Source of the DNA: Rhizobium sp. 2MFCol3.1
Lineage (GTDB): Bacteria; Pseudomonadota; Alphaproteobacteria; Rhizobiales; Rhizobiaceae
Direction: 5' to 3'
NCBI RefSeq assembly: GCF_000377565.1
Contig: NZ_KB898362.1
Span: forward strand, 1-64,000
DNA length: 64,000 bases
Both the position numbers and the translations under genes were made by a program. Shown here piece by piece: positions 33,478 to 43,558 of the stretch. Within the stretch, counting starts at the first letter, position 1. Each line of letters starts with the position of its first letter. The notes beneath the pieces are model-generated. The model had not been told where the DNA came from, did no database searches, and worked only from the letters and a program-made list of their open reading frames with translations.

Positions 33478-34163
33478 GCTTCATCTTTCTTTTTCTTCGC
33501 CGCCGGCTTCTTCGGCGCGGCCGTGGCGACAGCTGCCGGCTTTGCGGCGGCCGTCTTCTTTGCGGGAGCAGCCTTGGCTGGTGCAGCACTTGCTGGAGCC
33601 GGCGCTGCCTTGACGGCCGCGGGCTTTGCCGCAGCACGCTTCGGCTTTTCGGCCGGCGTCACCGCGACGGCGGCTACAGCGTCCGCCTTGTCGGCGGCCT
33701 TGGCGCGGGGCTTGCGAGCGGGCTTTGCCGCGGCAGCCTCGGGCACGGCAGCCGATGCTGCAGGCACCGGCGTCGGCGCCGGCATGACTGCAGGCGTCTC
33801 GGTCGGTGCGACCTCGGGCGCCGGCATAAGACCAAGCGGCGCTTCCGTCTTGCTATCGACCGTTGTCGAGCGCTGGAGATCGGCCTTGATCTCGTTGCCC
33901 ATCTGGCGAAGCGGGTTCATTGCCTCGCGCAGCGTGTTCACCGGGTTAAGCTTTTGCGCGTCATTCAGCGTCTGGCGCACGTCGTCCATATCGGCTTCGC
34001 GCAGCGCCTCGTGGAACTGGGCACGAAATTCGCCGGCGACCTTGCGGGCACGCTGCGTCATCTTGCCGAAAGCGCGAAGCATCGGGGGCAGATCCTTGGG
34101 ACCCACCACGACAATCAATACGACCGCGATGACAAGCAGCTCGGTCCAGCCAATATCGAACAT
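33474..34163 (-). CDS. tatB: Sec-independent protein translocase TatB
   Basis: 229 residues. An N-terminal helix and hinge (MFDIGWTELLVIAVVLIVVV, then GPKDLPPML), an amphipathic helix, and a long low-complexity Ala/Pro/Lys C-terminus. The family is usually shorter in E. coli (171), but long Ala/Lys tails are common in rhizobia. Start overlaps nothing; the stop overlaps tatC by four bases. Confidence 0.93.
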   Translation of the reverse strand: MFDIGWTELLVIAVVLIVVVGPKDLPPMLRAFGKMTQRARKVAGEFRAQFHEALREADMDDVRQTLNDAQKLNPVNTLREAMNPLRQMGNEIKADLQRSTTVDSKTEAPLGLMPAPEVAPTETPAVMPAPTPVPAASAAVPEAAAAKPARKPRAKAADKADAVAAVAVTPAEKPKRAAAKPAAVKAAPAPASAAPAKAAPAKKTAAAKPAAVATAAPKKPAAKKKKDEA

Positions 34164-34211
34164 TCAAGGCTCCTGAACGGGAAACGCGGGGGCGGCGCTG
34201 CCCGGACTTGG

Positions 34212-34421
34212 TTACTTCGTTTCGTCGGCCTTGTGATCGACGGTCTTGCCTGTGGTGGTCGTGCTCGAAGCTTCGGGCGCGTCCTCGTCGTTCATGCCCT
34301 TCTTGAAGCTCTTGATGCCCTTGGCAACATCGCCCATCAGTTCCGGAATCTTGCCGCGACCGAAGAGCAACAGCACGATGACCAGAACGATCAGCCAGTG
34401 CCACATGCTAAAAGAACCCAT
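34212..34421 (-). CDS. tatA: Sec-independent protein translocase TatA
   Basis: 69 residues. Short N-terminal membrane helix (MWHWLIVLVIVLLLF), the FGRGKIPELMGD hinge with its conserved Phe-Gly, and an amphipathic helix. It forms the Tat pore together with TatBC. First gene of tatABC. Confidence 0.94.
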   Translation of the reverse strand: MGSFSMWHWLIVLVIVLLLFGRGKIPELMGDVAKGIKSFKKGMNDEDAPEASSTTTTGKTVDHKADETK

Positions 34422-34607
34422 TACGCTAACTCCTGTTGTGATGCTCTATTGATGTAAGAATACCCGACATCAAATCCAACATCTAATTCCCCGTAGATAG
34501 ACGCTTAATGTCACGGTATCGACCATCGTGACAAGATAGTCCCCGGTCGAAAAGTCGTGAAGACAATTGTTTTAGCTTCCAGTGGCGAAACAAAGACACG
34601 GAGCCGG

Positions 34608-35339
34608 CTATTCCTCGGACGCACCGCCGGGCGCCAGAAGGCCCAGTTCCTCGAGATCCATCTGCGTGATGGGGTCTTCGTCTTCGGTCAGCTCGTCGTT
34701 CATCGACGGCGACGGAATGTTGAAATTGGCCGGGATGCGGCCGGAGAGCAGCCCTGCCCCCTTCAACTCCTCGATACCCGGCAGGTCGCGCAGTTCTTCC
34801 AGCCCGAAGTGATCGAGGAAGTCGCGCGTCGTGCCGAGAGTAACAGGACGTCCCGGCGTGCGGCGGCGGCCGCGAAAACGCACCCAACCCGCCTCCATCA
34901 GCACATCCAGCGTGCCGCGCGAGGTCTGCACGCCCCGGATATCCTCGATCTCGGCGCGCGTCACCGGCTGGTGATAGGCGATGATGGCGAGAACCTCAAG
35001 TGCTGCGCGCGAGAGCTTGCGCACCTCGTTTTCATCGCGGCGGATGACGAAGGAGAGGTCCGCGGCGGTGCGGAACGCCCAGGCATCGTCGACCCTCACC
35101 AGATTGACGCCGCGATGGGCGTATTCCTGCTGCAGCCGCAGCATGATGGCGCGCACGTCGAATGCCTTAGGCAGGCGATCGCTGATGAAAGCTTCCGAGA
35201 CGGGTTGGGCGGAGGCGAAGACCAAGGCCTCGGCGATGCGCGCGGCCTCGCTCTCGTCGTGGATGGTGTCATCCCCGGTGCGTTCGGTGTCGCGCTCGGC
35301 GTTGCCATTTTCCAGATCGATGTCTTCCAGATCGCTCAC
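34608..35339 (-). CDS. scpB: Segregation and condensation protein B
   Basis: 243 residues. Tandem winged-helix domains of the ScpB kleisin partner (AARIAEALVFASAQPVSE and AIIAYHQPVTRAEIEDIRG). The product acts with ScpA and SMC in chromosome compaction. Start overlaps the scpA stop by four bases; the acidic N-terminus and C-terminus are extensions. Confidence 0.93.
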   Translation of the reverse strand: MSDLEDIDLENGNAERDTERTGDDTIHDESEAARIAEALVFASAQPVSEAFISDRLPKAFDVRAIMLRLQQEYAHRGVNLVRVDDAWAFRTAADLSFVIRRDENEVRKLSRAALEVLAIIAYHQPVTRAEIEDIRGVQTSRGTLDVLMEAGWVRFRGRRRTPGRPVTLGTTRDFLDHFGLEELRDLPGIEELKGAGLLSGRIPANFNIPSPSMNDELTEDEDPITQMDLEELGLLAPGGASEE

Positions 35340-36199
35340 GCCGGCAGCTCCTGTTCCACGACCTGCACCGTGGCATGGTTCGGTCCGCGCCGCATGTAGA
35401 TCGGCTCGAAGACGCCTTCCTGGCGGATTTCGATCTTGCCTTCACGCGCGAGTTCGAGCGACGCGGCAAAGGCGCTGGCGATCGCCGTCACCCGGTCCTC
35501 GGGCGAAACCATGTAGGTCAAGATATGCTGCTCGAGCGCCGTCCAGTCGCCGATCTCGCCGATCAGGCGGGTCAGCAATTCGCGCGCTTCGGTAAGCGAC
35601 CAGACGGTGCGGCGCGCGATCGTGACCTGCGTCACCGCCTGGCGCTGGCGCAGCGAGGCATAGGCCGTCAGCAGATCGTAGAGGCTGGCGTCGTAGGCGG
35701 ATTGGTGGCGATCGGGTATATGCTCGGGCGCGCCACGCGCGAGCACGTCGCGGCCGAGGCGATTGCGGTTGACGAGGCTGCCGGCCGCCTCGCGCATCGC
35801 TTCCAGGCGCTTCAGGCGGAACGCCAGCGACGCCGCCATTTCCTCGCCCGAGGGGCCGTCATCCTTCACCTGCTGCGGAATGAGCAGGCGCGACTTCAGG
35901 TAGGCGAGCCACGCCGCCATGACGAGATAGTCGGCCGCGAGCTCGATGCGGATGCGGCGGGCGCTATCGATAAAGAGCAGATATTGCTCAGCGAGCGCCA
36001 GCACGGAAATGCGGGACAGGTCGACCTTCTGCGTGCGTGCGAGATGCAGCAACAGGTCGAGCGGGCCTTCGAAGCCGGCGACATCGATCAACAGCGCCGG
36101 ATCGGTCGAGGCGCGGTCGGCGCCGCCCTCCTGCCACAGCTTGTCCATCGGCGTTGCCGATGTCTGCGGGCGCTCTTGAGCCTTTGTCGTCGTCGTCAC
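35336..36199 (-). CDS. scpA: Segregation and condensation protein A
   Basis: 287 residues, kleisin subunit of the SMC complex. FEGPLDLLLHLARTQKVDL is the ScpA signature near the N-terminus, and a C-terminal winged helix (EIRQEGVFEPIYM) follows. Between nagZ (21-base gap) and scpB (four-base overlap). Confidence 0.94.
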   Translation of the reverse strand: MTTTTKAQERPQTSATPMDKLWQEGGADRASTDPALLIDVAGFEGPLDLLLHLARTQKVDLSRISVLALAEQYLLFIDSARRIRIELAADYLVMAAWLAYLKSRLLIPQQVKDDGPSGEEMAASLAFRLKRLEAMREAAGSLVNRNRLGRDVLARGAPEHIPDRHQSAYDASLYDLLTAYASLRQRQAVTQVTIARRTVWSLTEARELLTRLIGEIGDWTALEQHILTYMVSPEDRVTAIASAFAASLELAREGKIEIRQEGVFEPIYMRRGPNHATVQVVEQELPA

Positions 36200-36220
36200 G
36201 TCGTCTCGTTCCTTTCGCGA

Positions 36221-37234
36221 TCAGACCGTCGCAAACATCGCATTGAATTCGGCGCGGATCGCGGCCTCGTCAGCGCCATCGGCCGTCGGGAACCCCTGCT
36301 CCACGCGCTTGGCGCGCTCGAGCGCTCCACCTTGCAGCAGCGGCACGTTGGCGACGACCTCAAGCATCTCATCCATATGACCGTTGCAATGCAGCACGAT
36401 ATCGCACCCGCCCGCAATGATATTCGCCGCCCGCTCGCCAAGCGTACCGCTCAGCGCGTTCATCGAACTATCATCGGAAAGCAACAGGCCTTTGAAGCCG
36501 ATATGCTCGCGGATGATGCCGTCGATGACCTTGCGCGAGGTGGTGGCCGGATTATCCGGGTCGATCGCGGTGAAAACGAGATGGCAGGTCATTGCCATCA
36601 ATTCGTCCTTCATGGCGATGAATGGCGGGAAGTCGTGGGCTTCGAGCTCCTCGCGCGAGACGCGGACGACCGGGAGCTCATGGTGGGAATCGGCAAAGCC
36701 GCGGCCGTGGCCGGGCATGTGCTTCATGACCGAGAGAACGCCGCCCGCATTCAAGCCTTCGGATGCGGCGATGCCCATGTCGGTCACGGTCTGCGGGTCC
36801 ATGCCATAGGCACGGTTGCCAATGACGTTGCTGCTGCCTTCGACGGGAACATCCAGCACGGGCAGGCAATCGACGTTGATGCCGAACTTCGAGAGATCGA
36901 AGGCATGCAGGCGCGACATCAGCCAGGCCGCGCGCTTGCCCTTTTCCGGGTTCTCTCGATAGAGGTCGCCGAGCTGCTGTCCGGAGGGATAGTGCGGCAG
37001 GATCGGCGGGCGAATGCGCTGGACGCGGCCGCCTTCCTGATCGATCAGCACCGGTGCGTGCCAGCCGACGCTTTCGCGCATCTCGGCCACGAGGTCAGAG
37101 ATCTGCTGCGGCTCGGAAATATTGCGGCCGAACAGGATGAAGCCCCAGGGGCGCTCGCCCGCGTAGAAGGCCTTCTCTTCGGGCGTCAGGGAAAGGCCGC
37201 TACAGCCAAGGATCATCGCTTTTGATTCGGTCAT
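36221..37234 (-). CDS. nagZ: Beta-N-acetylhexosaminidase NagZ
   Basis: 337 residues, glycoside hydrolase family 3, single TIM barrel. The signature KHMPGHGRGFADSHHELP contains the catalytic His-Asp pair. It removes GlcNAc from anhydromuropeptides in cytoplasmic cell-wall recycling. The ATG at 37234 (MTESKAM) is chosen over an upstream start with no family support. It heads the nagZ-scpA-scpB operon. Confidence 0.93.
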   Translation of the reverse strand: MTESKAMILGCSGLSLTPEEKAFYAGERPWGFILFGRNISEPQQISDLVAEMRESVGWHAPVLIDQEGGRVQRIRPPILPHYPSGQQLGDLYRENPEKGKRAAWLMSRLHAFDLSKFGINVDCLPVLDVPVEGSSNVIGNRAYGMDPQTVTDMGIAASEGLNAGGVLSVMKHMPGHGRGFADSHHELPVVRVSREELEAHDFPPFIAMKDELMAMTCHLVFTAIDPDNPATTSRKVIDGIIREHIGFKGLLLSDDSSMNALSGTLGERAANIIAGGCDIVLHCNGHMDEMLEVVANVPLLQGGALERAKRVEQGFPTADGADEAAIRAEFNAMFATV

Positions 37235-37327
37235 ACCCGAATCATAGAGACGCCATCGCGAAATGCGAGCAGCGTCAACTGCCATTCACAAAAAAGAAGG
37301 GCACAAAAGAGAGCCCACAAACGAAAA

Positions 37328-37352
37328 GAGCGGCGGGGGGGGCCCGCCGCTC
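37328..37352 (-). terminator. Terminator of the SPOR-protein gene
   Basis: Inverted repeat GAGCGGCGGG/CCCGCCGCTC with a T-run on the minus strand (A-run at about 37323-37326). Confidence 0.8.
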
Positions 37353-37374
37353 TCAATCAATTCAGTTTCGAGAC

Positions 37375-40300
37375 TTACTTCGAAATCAGGCAGGAACCAC
37401 CGGCTGCGCGATACTTTTCGCAGATCGCGGCTGCTTCGTCCTTGGAACCGGCCGTGATGCGCAGGCGATAATAGGTGCCCTTGCCTGCGATGTCGGCCTT
37501 GCGGATTTCGTAAGGCATGCCAGCCAGCACGCCGCCGAACTTCTTCGAAAGGCTTGCATAGGACTTCTTGGCTTCGGCTTCAGACGGCAGCGATGCGATC
37601 TGGACGCCGTAGCTGCCAGGAGCGGCCGTGGTCGGCTGTGCTTGATTCTGGGCCTGAGCTGCTGCCGGCGGAACCGCCGCGACTTCCTTTGGTGCCTGGG
37701 CGGCGGGTGCCGGTGCGGCCGTTGCAGGTGCGAGAGCCGAAGCGCCCGGACGCGATGCCGGGGTCGGCGCGGTGTCGGTCTTGGTGCTGGTTACGGCACG
37801 GACCGGCGGGTTGACGCTGTCAGGCGTTGCCGCCGCGGCCTTGGCAAGCACGTTCTCGGAAGTCTGCTTTGCGGTCGGCGTAGCACCTTCGACCGGCGTC
37901 GAGCGAATGTCGGCGGACGCCAGCTGTTCGATCGTGGGAGCCGAAGCCGATGCACCACCTGCGGCGATCTTCTGCGTCTGCACCGAGGTGGGCTTCGGCA
38001 GCGAGGATGCAGCAGGCTCCGGCGCCGGCTCGTCGCGGGCGACCAGCGTGCCGTCAGGCTTGACGATCATGGTGCGGACCTTGCGCGCCGAGACCGACGG
38101 CGAGGCATCCGATGGATTGGTCGCGGCTGTGTCGATCGCGCCGTCGTTCGGCAGCAGACGCGGGTCCTGCGTGTCGCCAACCGGCGTTGCCATGGATGGC
38201 ATCGGCGCGTCGTTGTCTTCGGGCAGCGTTTCCGGCGTCAGCGTGCGCTGAACGACATCAACCGGCTGCTCGTCGCTTGACACCAGCGACTTCTGCTTCG
38301 GGGCTTCGGTGGCGGCGCCACCAACGCTGTCGTAGACAGCCTTGTCCTGGTTCGGAACCGTCTTGCCGCCCGGGTTTTCCGGAACGACCTTGACCGGATC
38401 CTTGTCGGCCACGATGACGCGCGGTTCGCCGCTGGCGATACCGAGGCCGCCGTCGCGCGCCAGGAAGGAATAGCCGGCATAAGCGACGCCGCCGAAAATG
38501 ACGATGGCAGCGGCTGCCGCCAGCATGCGCTTCATCGAGCGGGCGCGGCTCATATCCTCGGCGTCGCTCGCCGACTGGATCTGAACTTCGGACACCGTCT
38601 CGCGACGCTGCTGCACGGGCTCATTGACGCTGCGTCGGAAATCTTCCTCCAGCGCGCGTTCGAATTCATCGAAGCTCTGGGCCTGCGGCTGCGACGGCTG
38701 CGGACGTGCAGCGGATGCCACGGCGGCGACAGAGGCCTGGGCGCGGGCACGGATGTCCTGAGCCGGCTTTGCGGGTGCTTCGACCGGCTTGGCCGGCGTC
38801 AGCAGGTTTGCGATTTCCGAATCGACGTCGAAATCGAAATCCGACATCGCGGGAACGGGCTCGTGCTTTTCGACCGGCGGCAGCGTCGGGACATGCATCT
38901 CGACCGCTTCCATCTGATACTCCGCATCGGAGATCATTGACGGATCGAAGGGCAGCTCTTCCGTGGTGTCGACGGCAGGTGCCGGCGCGCGGTAGGACGG
39001 TGCTGCGGGCTCCGGCGAACGGTAGACCGGTGCGGCTGCCTGATAAGCGGGCGCCTGGTAGGCCGGTGCCTGATAAGCCTGTGCCGGGGCGGAGGGCTGA
39101 TAAGGTGCGGGTGCCGGCTGCGCGACAGGCTCCGGCTGGCGGACTGCCGGCTGGTAGGCCACGGGTGCTGCTACAGGCTGAGACTTCGGCTGTTCGACTT
39201 CCTCGGCGACAACAGGCTCGACGAAATCGAGGTCGGCGAGCTCAAGTTCGATGCCTTCGAGATCCAGCTCGAAGTCATGGCCGGCAAACGGGTCTTCCGC
39301 GTCAGGTGCGGCCTTGGCGGCGACCGGCTGGGGCTCGGGTGCATAGCGAGGCGCTACGGGCGCTACCGCTACAGGAGCTACGGCGACGGGCGGCTCGGGC
39401 ACATAAGCCGGTGCAGGGATCGGTGCCTGGACGACCGGGGCGACCAGCTGGGCTTCCACGGGCGCAGCTTCGCGAGCGGTAACCGGATACTGCGAAACAT
39501 CGGCGAGGAGGTCATCGATATCGAAGGCGATGTCGTCGACTTCGGATACGGCTTCCGTCAGCGCGGCATCGGCCTTGACGTCGCCATCCTTGGCGGCAGC
39601 AGCCAGATCGAAGGCGCTGTGATCGACGTTAGGTTCGACGATCGGCTCGGCAACGGGCTGTTCGAAAACGACGGCCGGCTCATGACGGTCGATCTCGGCG
39701 GGGAAGCTGGCGGCAGCTGGCGCTTCAAAGCGCGGCGCGGCTGGCACAGGCTCGGCGGCGACGACAGGTGCCGGAGCAGCGACAGGCGGTGCGGCCGGCT
39801 CTTCGCGGCGAGACGTATGGAAGTTGGCGATCGGCAGGCGGATGCTTGCGGCCGACCACTGCGGCGCCTTGGCGGGCTGCACCGGCGTCGGTGCGGCGCT
39901 GATCGAAAGCTCGAGTTCCTCGATCAGATCACGAGCGCCGCCGGAGACAGGCTCGGCGGGACGCGAGACGCTGGCCGCCCAATCGGCAGACGAGAGGATC
40001 GCGCGGGCATCGGGCTGTTCGACGACAGGCAAGGCCTCGTCTTCGACCCGTTCCGAGACAACTGGCGCTTCGTAATGAACCGGCTCGGCCTCGTAGCGCG
40101 GCGCCTGCTCGTAGTGCTGCGCAGGCTCGTAGTGCTGTGCGGGCTCGTAGTGCGGCTCGGGCTCGTCGTAGGTGACGGGCTCCGGCTCGGCATAGACTAC
40201 GGGCTCAGGCTGAGCGTAAGCCGTCTCGATCGGATGATCGACGACTGCAGGCGCGGTCGGAGCGTCGTAACGCTCGAACTCGCGCAGCAGTTCGTCTTCG

Positions 40301-40464
40301 AGATTGAAGGCAGGCTCCTGCCTTGGCGCCGCTTCGACGGTGTTTGCCGCTACACGGGGCTCAAAACCGACGATACGCGCAAGCTCCGCAAGGGGATCGT
40401 CGTCAGCAAAGAGGTTCGCATCGTTACGCGTGTCATACGCCCGCTGTTTATCTGCCATACTCAT
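37375..40464 (-). CDS. Large SPOR-domain protein
   Basis: 1029 residues. A long Pro/Ala/Glu-rich cytoplasmic region with imperfect Glu-Pro-Tyr repeats (e.g. HYEPAQHYEPAQHYEQAPRY), one membrane helix near 645-668 (AAAAIVIFGGVAYAGYSFL), a periplasmic linker and a C-terminal SPOR domain (about 950-1029) that binds denuded glycans at the septum. A cell-division or envelope role is inferred. The ATG at 40464 and another six bases later are both possible. Between argS and nagZ. Confidence 0.9.
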   Translation of the reverse strand: MSMADKQRAYDTRNDANLFADDDPLAELARIVGFEPRVAANTVEAAPRQEPAFNLEDELLREFERYDAPTAPAVVDHPIETAYAQPEPVVYAEPEPVTYDEPEPHYEPAQHYEPAQHYEQAPRYEAEPVHYEAPVVSERVEDEALPVVEQPDARAILSSADWAASVSRPAEPVSGGARDLIEELELSISAAPTPVQPAKAPQWSAASIRLPIANFHTSRREEPAAPPVAAPAPVVAAEPVPAAPRFEAPAAASFPAEIDRHEPAVVFEQPVAEPIVEPNVDHSAFDLAAAAKDGDVKADAALTEAVSEVDDIAFDIDDLLADVSQYPVTAREAAPVEAQLVAPVVQAPIPAPAYVPEPPVAVAPVAVAPVAPRYAPEPQPVAAKAAPDAEDPFAGHDFELDLEGIELELADLDFVEPVVAEEVEQPKSQPVAAPVAYQPAVRQPEPVAQPAPAPYQPSAPAQAYQAPAYQAPAYQAAAPVYRSPEPAAPSYRAPAPAVDTTEELPFDPSMISDAEYQMEAVEMHVPTLPPVEKHEPVPAMSDFDFDVDSEIANLLTPAKPVEAPAKPAQDIRARAQASVAAVASAARPQPSQPQAQSFDEFERALEEDFRRSVNEPVQQRRETVSEVQIQSASDAEDMSRARSMKRMLAAAAAIVIFGGVAYAGYSFLARDGGLGIASGEPRVIVADKDPVKVVPENPGGKTVPNQDKAVYDSVGGAATEAPKQKSLVSSDEQPVDVVQRTLTPETLPEDNDAPMPSMATPVGDTQDPRLLPNDGAIDTAATNPSDASPSVSARKVRTMIVKPDGTLVARDEPAPEPAASSLPKPTSVQTQKIAAGGASASAPTIEQLASADIRSTPVEGATPTAKQTSENVLAKAAAATPDSVNPPVRAVTSTKTDTAPTPASRPGASALAPATAAPAPAAQAPKEVAAVPPAAAQAQNQAQPTTAAPGSYGVQIASLPSEAEAKKSYASLSKKFGGVLAGMPYEIRKADIAGKGTYYRLRITAGSKDEAAAICEKYRAAGGSCLISK

Positions 40465-40517
40465 CCACTCGCAAATGCAAAGGTTTCGTGCCAGCGCATT
40501 GTGGGTAAATGGTGACG

Positions 40518-42275
40518 CTACCGCATCTCTTCCGGCGCAGCCGTTCCTGCGATGGCAAGACCCGACTTCAAAACGGACGCAACGGCGTACACCAGCCCTA
40601 GTCTGGTAATACTAGACTCTCGGCTCTTATCGTTAATAAATCGTAAGTCTACCTGATCCTTGCCCTTATTCCAATGAGCATGGAAAGAACTGGCAAGATC
40701 ATAGAGGTAGAATACGACACGATGCGGCTCTTGCGATTGAGCCGCCGCCTCGACCAGCCGAGGGAACTCGGCAACCTTCGCAACCAATTGTAATTCCGCA
40801 GGATCCGAGATTCCGGACACGGCGTTCGCGAGGATCTCAGGCGACACGTCGAGATCCGGAAACGCCTCCTTCGCCTGCCTGAAGACAGACATGCAACGGG
40901 CGTGCGCGTACTGTACGTAAAAGACCGGATTGTCTTTCGACTGTTCCGTTACTTTGGCGAAATCGAAGTCCAACGGCTCCGAGCTCTTTCTATACAGCAT
41001 CATGAACCGCACCGAATCGCGGCCGACTTCCTCGACCACATCGCGCAGCGTCACGAAGTCGCCGGAGCGCTTCGACATCTTCACCGGTTCGCCATCGCGG
41101 AACAGCTTGACCAGCTGGCACAGCAGAACGGTAAGCTTGGCCTTGCCTTCCGACACACCGCGCGCGACCGCTTCCAAACGCTTGACGTAGCCGCCATGGT
41201 CGGCGCCGAGCACATAGATCATCTCGCTGAAGCCGCGATCGAACTTGTTCTTGAAGTAGGCGACGTCGGCGGCGAAATAGGTGTAGGAGCCGTCGGACTT
41301 GATCAGCGGGCGGTCCATGTCATCGCCGACCTCGGTCGAGCGGAACAGCGTCTGCTCGCGGTCTTCCCAATCTTCCGGCAACTGGCCCTTCGGCGGCGGC
41401 AGCGTGCCCTTGTAGACGTGGCCCTTGAAGGTCAGGTCGTTGATCGCCGTGCGGATGGCGGCAGCGCCATTGGCGTGCAGCGTGCGCTCGGAGAAGAACA
41501 CGTCGTGATGGACGTTCAACGCTTCCAGATCCTCGCGGATCATCACCATCATCGCATCGATGGTGCGATCCTTGACCAGCGGCATCCACTGATCCTCGGG
41601 CATGTTGTGCAGCTTGACGCCGTAGTCACGCGCCAGCGCTTCGCCGACCGGCACGAGATAATCGCCCGGATAGAGGCCTGCCGGGATCTCGCCGATCTTT
41701 TCGCCGAGCGCCTCGCGGTAGCGCAGGAAAACGGAGCGCGCCAAGACGTCGATCTGCGAGCCGGCATCGTTGATGTAGTATTCCTTGGTGACGTCGAAGC
41801 CGGCGAAGGACAACAGGTTGGCCAGCGCGTCGCCGACGACGGCGCCACGGCAATGGCCGACGTGCATCGGGCCGGTCGGGTTGGCGGAAACGTATTCGAC
41901 GTTGACCTTGCGCCCCTCACCCATCGTCGAGCGACCGTAGTCGGTGCCAGCAGTGATCATCGAGGCCAAGAGGCGCTGCCAGTAGCCGACGGCGATCCTG
42001 ACGTTGATGAAGCCAGGGCCCGCGACCGATACTTCGGCTACGTCCGGATCTTCCTTCAACTTTTCGGTGATGATTTCGGCCAGCGCGCGCGGATTGGTGC
42101 CGAGCGGCTTGGCAAGCACCATCGCCGCATTGGTCGCGACATCGCCGTGGCTCGCATCACGCGGCGGCTCGACGGCAATGCGTCCGAAATCCAGCTCGGA
42201 TCGCTTTTCCTTGACCAGATCGATCTGTTCAAGGGCGGTTTTAATCCTGGCTTCGAAATCGGTAAAAAGGTTCAT
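40518..42275 (-). CDS. argS: Arginyl-tRNA synthetase
   Basis: 585 residues, class I. HIGH-like PTGPMHVGHCRGAVV and KMSKRSG; the C-terminal DALR anticodon-binding domain starts near 455. The ATG at 42275 (MNLFTDFEARIKT) has the family start. The dGTPase gene lies upstream (65-base gap), the SPOR gene downstream (53 bases). Confidence 0.96.
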   Translation of the reverse strand: MNLFTDFEARIKTALEQIDLVKEKRSELDFGRIAVEPPRDASHGDVATNAAMVLAKPLGTNPRALAEIITEKLKEDPDVAEVSVAGPGFINVRIAVGYWQRLLASMITAGTDYGRSTMGEGRKVNVEYVSANPTGPMHVGHCRGAVVGDALANLLSFAGFDVTKEYYINDAGSQIDVLARSVFLRYREALGEKIGEIPAGLYPGDYLVPVGEALARDYGVKLHNMPEDQWMPLVKDRTIDAMMVMIREDLEALNVHHDVFFSERTLHANGAAAIRTAINDLTFKGHVYKGTLPPPKGQLPEDWEDREQTLFRSTEVGDDMDRPLIKSDGSYTYFAADVAYFKNKFDRGFSEMIYVLGADHGGYVKRLEAVARGVSEGKAKLTVLLCQLVKLFRDGEPVKMSKRSGDFVTLRDVVEEVGRDSVRFMMLYRKSSEPLDFDFAKVTEQSKDNPVFYVQYAHARCMSVFRQAKEAFPDLDVSPEILANAVSGISDPAELQLVAKVAEFPRLVEAAAQSQEPHRVVFYLYDLASSFHAHWNKGKDQVDLRFINDKSRESSITRLGLVYAVASVLKSGLAIAGTAAPEEMR

Positions 42276-42340
42276 CGCACTCTTCCATGCATAGGCTGTG
42301 CCACACGGCATCCGCCCGGCCTTTGCCGAGCGACCGCTGC

Positions 42341-43558
42341 CTAGCGCAAATCGGGAGTCTGGTCAAACAATCGCCTGTGGGCGCTGATGGCGTAGGTGTC
42401 GGTCATGCCGGCGAGATAATCGCCAACATGGCGCGCCTTCGGCGCCTCGGCCAGCCCCGCGATGTGATCCACCCAATAGTGGCTCTGCATCTCCTTCGGG
42501 TTGGCCATGTAGGCCGAAAACAGGTCGGTGACGATCTGTGCTGCGCCTGAGCGAATGCGCATGATGTCGGGATGGCGATAGATGCGCTTGAAGAGCATCG
42601 CCTTGATCTGCCTGTCCGTCTCGGCCATGCCCTCGGAAAACGTCGCGATCACGCGGCTGGCGTGCCTGACGTCGTCGGCGCTCTCGGGGCGGATTTCCGC
42701 CAGGCGCTCCTGGGCGACCGAGATCACGTCCTCGACCATGCGGGTGATCTGGCGGCGCATGATCTCGTGCGTGAAGCGGCTCGGCTCCAGCGTGGGGTAG
42801 CGCTCCCTCACCTCGGCCATCAGACCGGCCAGGAACGGGATATCCTCCAGCATGTCGAAGGTGAGATAGCCCGAGCGCAGGCCGTCATCGATATCGTGGG
42901 TATTATAGGCGATATCGTCGGCGATCGCGGCCACCTGAGCCTCGAGGCTGGCGAAGGTGTCGAGCTGGAGATCGTGGATCTCGCAGTAGTCGAGGATCGG
43001 CTGAGGCACGGGGCCGCGCGTGCCGGTTCCGTCCTTGGTGAGCAGCGGGCCGTTGTGCTTGACCAGGCCTTCCAGGCTTTCCCATGTCAGGTTGATGCCA
43101 TCGAAATCGGCGTAGCGGCGTTCGAGCTTGGTGACGATGCGCAGCGACTGGGCATTGTGGTCGAAGCCGCCATAGGGCAGCAGCACCTCGTGCAGCGCGT
43201 CCTCGCCGGTGTGGCCGAAGGGCGTGTGGCCGAAATCGTGCACGAGGGCGACGCCTTCCGCCAGGTCCTCGTCGAGTTTCAGCGCCCTTGCGAGCGCGCG
43301 GGCGATCTGGGCGACCTCGATCGTGTGCGTGAGGCGCGTGCGATAGTGATCGCCATCCTGGGCGATGAAGACCTGGGTCTTGTGCTTGAGACGCCGGAAA
43401 GCCGTCGTGTGGACGATGCGGTCGCGGTCTCGCTGAAAGTCCGAGCGCGTCGGGCTGGAATTCTCGGGATAGAGCCGCCCACGCGTCGTCCACGGGTCAG
43501 CCGCGTAGATTGCCCTGTCGCTGTTACCGAAGCCTAATGCACGTCTGTCGATCGTCAT
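42341..43558 (-). CDS. dgt: Deoxyguanosinetriphosphate triphosphohydrolase-like protein
   Basis: 405 residues, HD superfamily. Metal ligands: LTHTIEVAQIARAL, with the first His, and ALVHDFGHTPFGH, with the HD pair. Cleaves dNTPs to nucleosides and triphosphate. Divergent from erpA, upstream of argS. Confidence 0.93.
   Translation of the reverse strand: MTIDRRALGFGNSDRAIYAADPWTTRGRLYPENSSPTRSDFQRDRDRIVHTTAFRRLKHKTQVFIAQDGDHYRTRLTHTIEVAQIARALARALKLDEDLAEGVALVHDFGHTPFGHTGEDALHEVLLPYGGFDHNAQSLRIVTKLERRYADFDGINLTWESLEGLVKHNGPLLTKDGTGTRGPVPQPILDYCEIHDLQLDTFASLEAQVAAIADDIAYNTHDIDDGLRSGYLTFDMLEDIPFLAGLMAEVRERYPTLEPSRFTHEIMRRQITRMVEDVISVAQERLAEIRPESADDVRHASRVIATFSEGMAETDRQIKAMLFKRIYRHPDIMRIRSGAAQIVTDLFSAYMANPKEMQSHYWVDHIAGLAEAPKARHVGDYLAGMTDTYAISAHRRLFDQTPDLR

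Noticed and set aside
32617..34176. 519-residue plus-strand ORF
   Set aside because: Antisense to tatC and tatB; low-complexity Ala stretches mirror the tatB tail.
40080..40200. Periodic repeats suggestive of a CRISPR or tandem DNA array
   Set aside because: The repeats are in-frame Glu-Pro-Tyr codons of the SPOR protein, not spacer-separated identical repeats.
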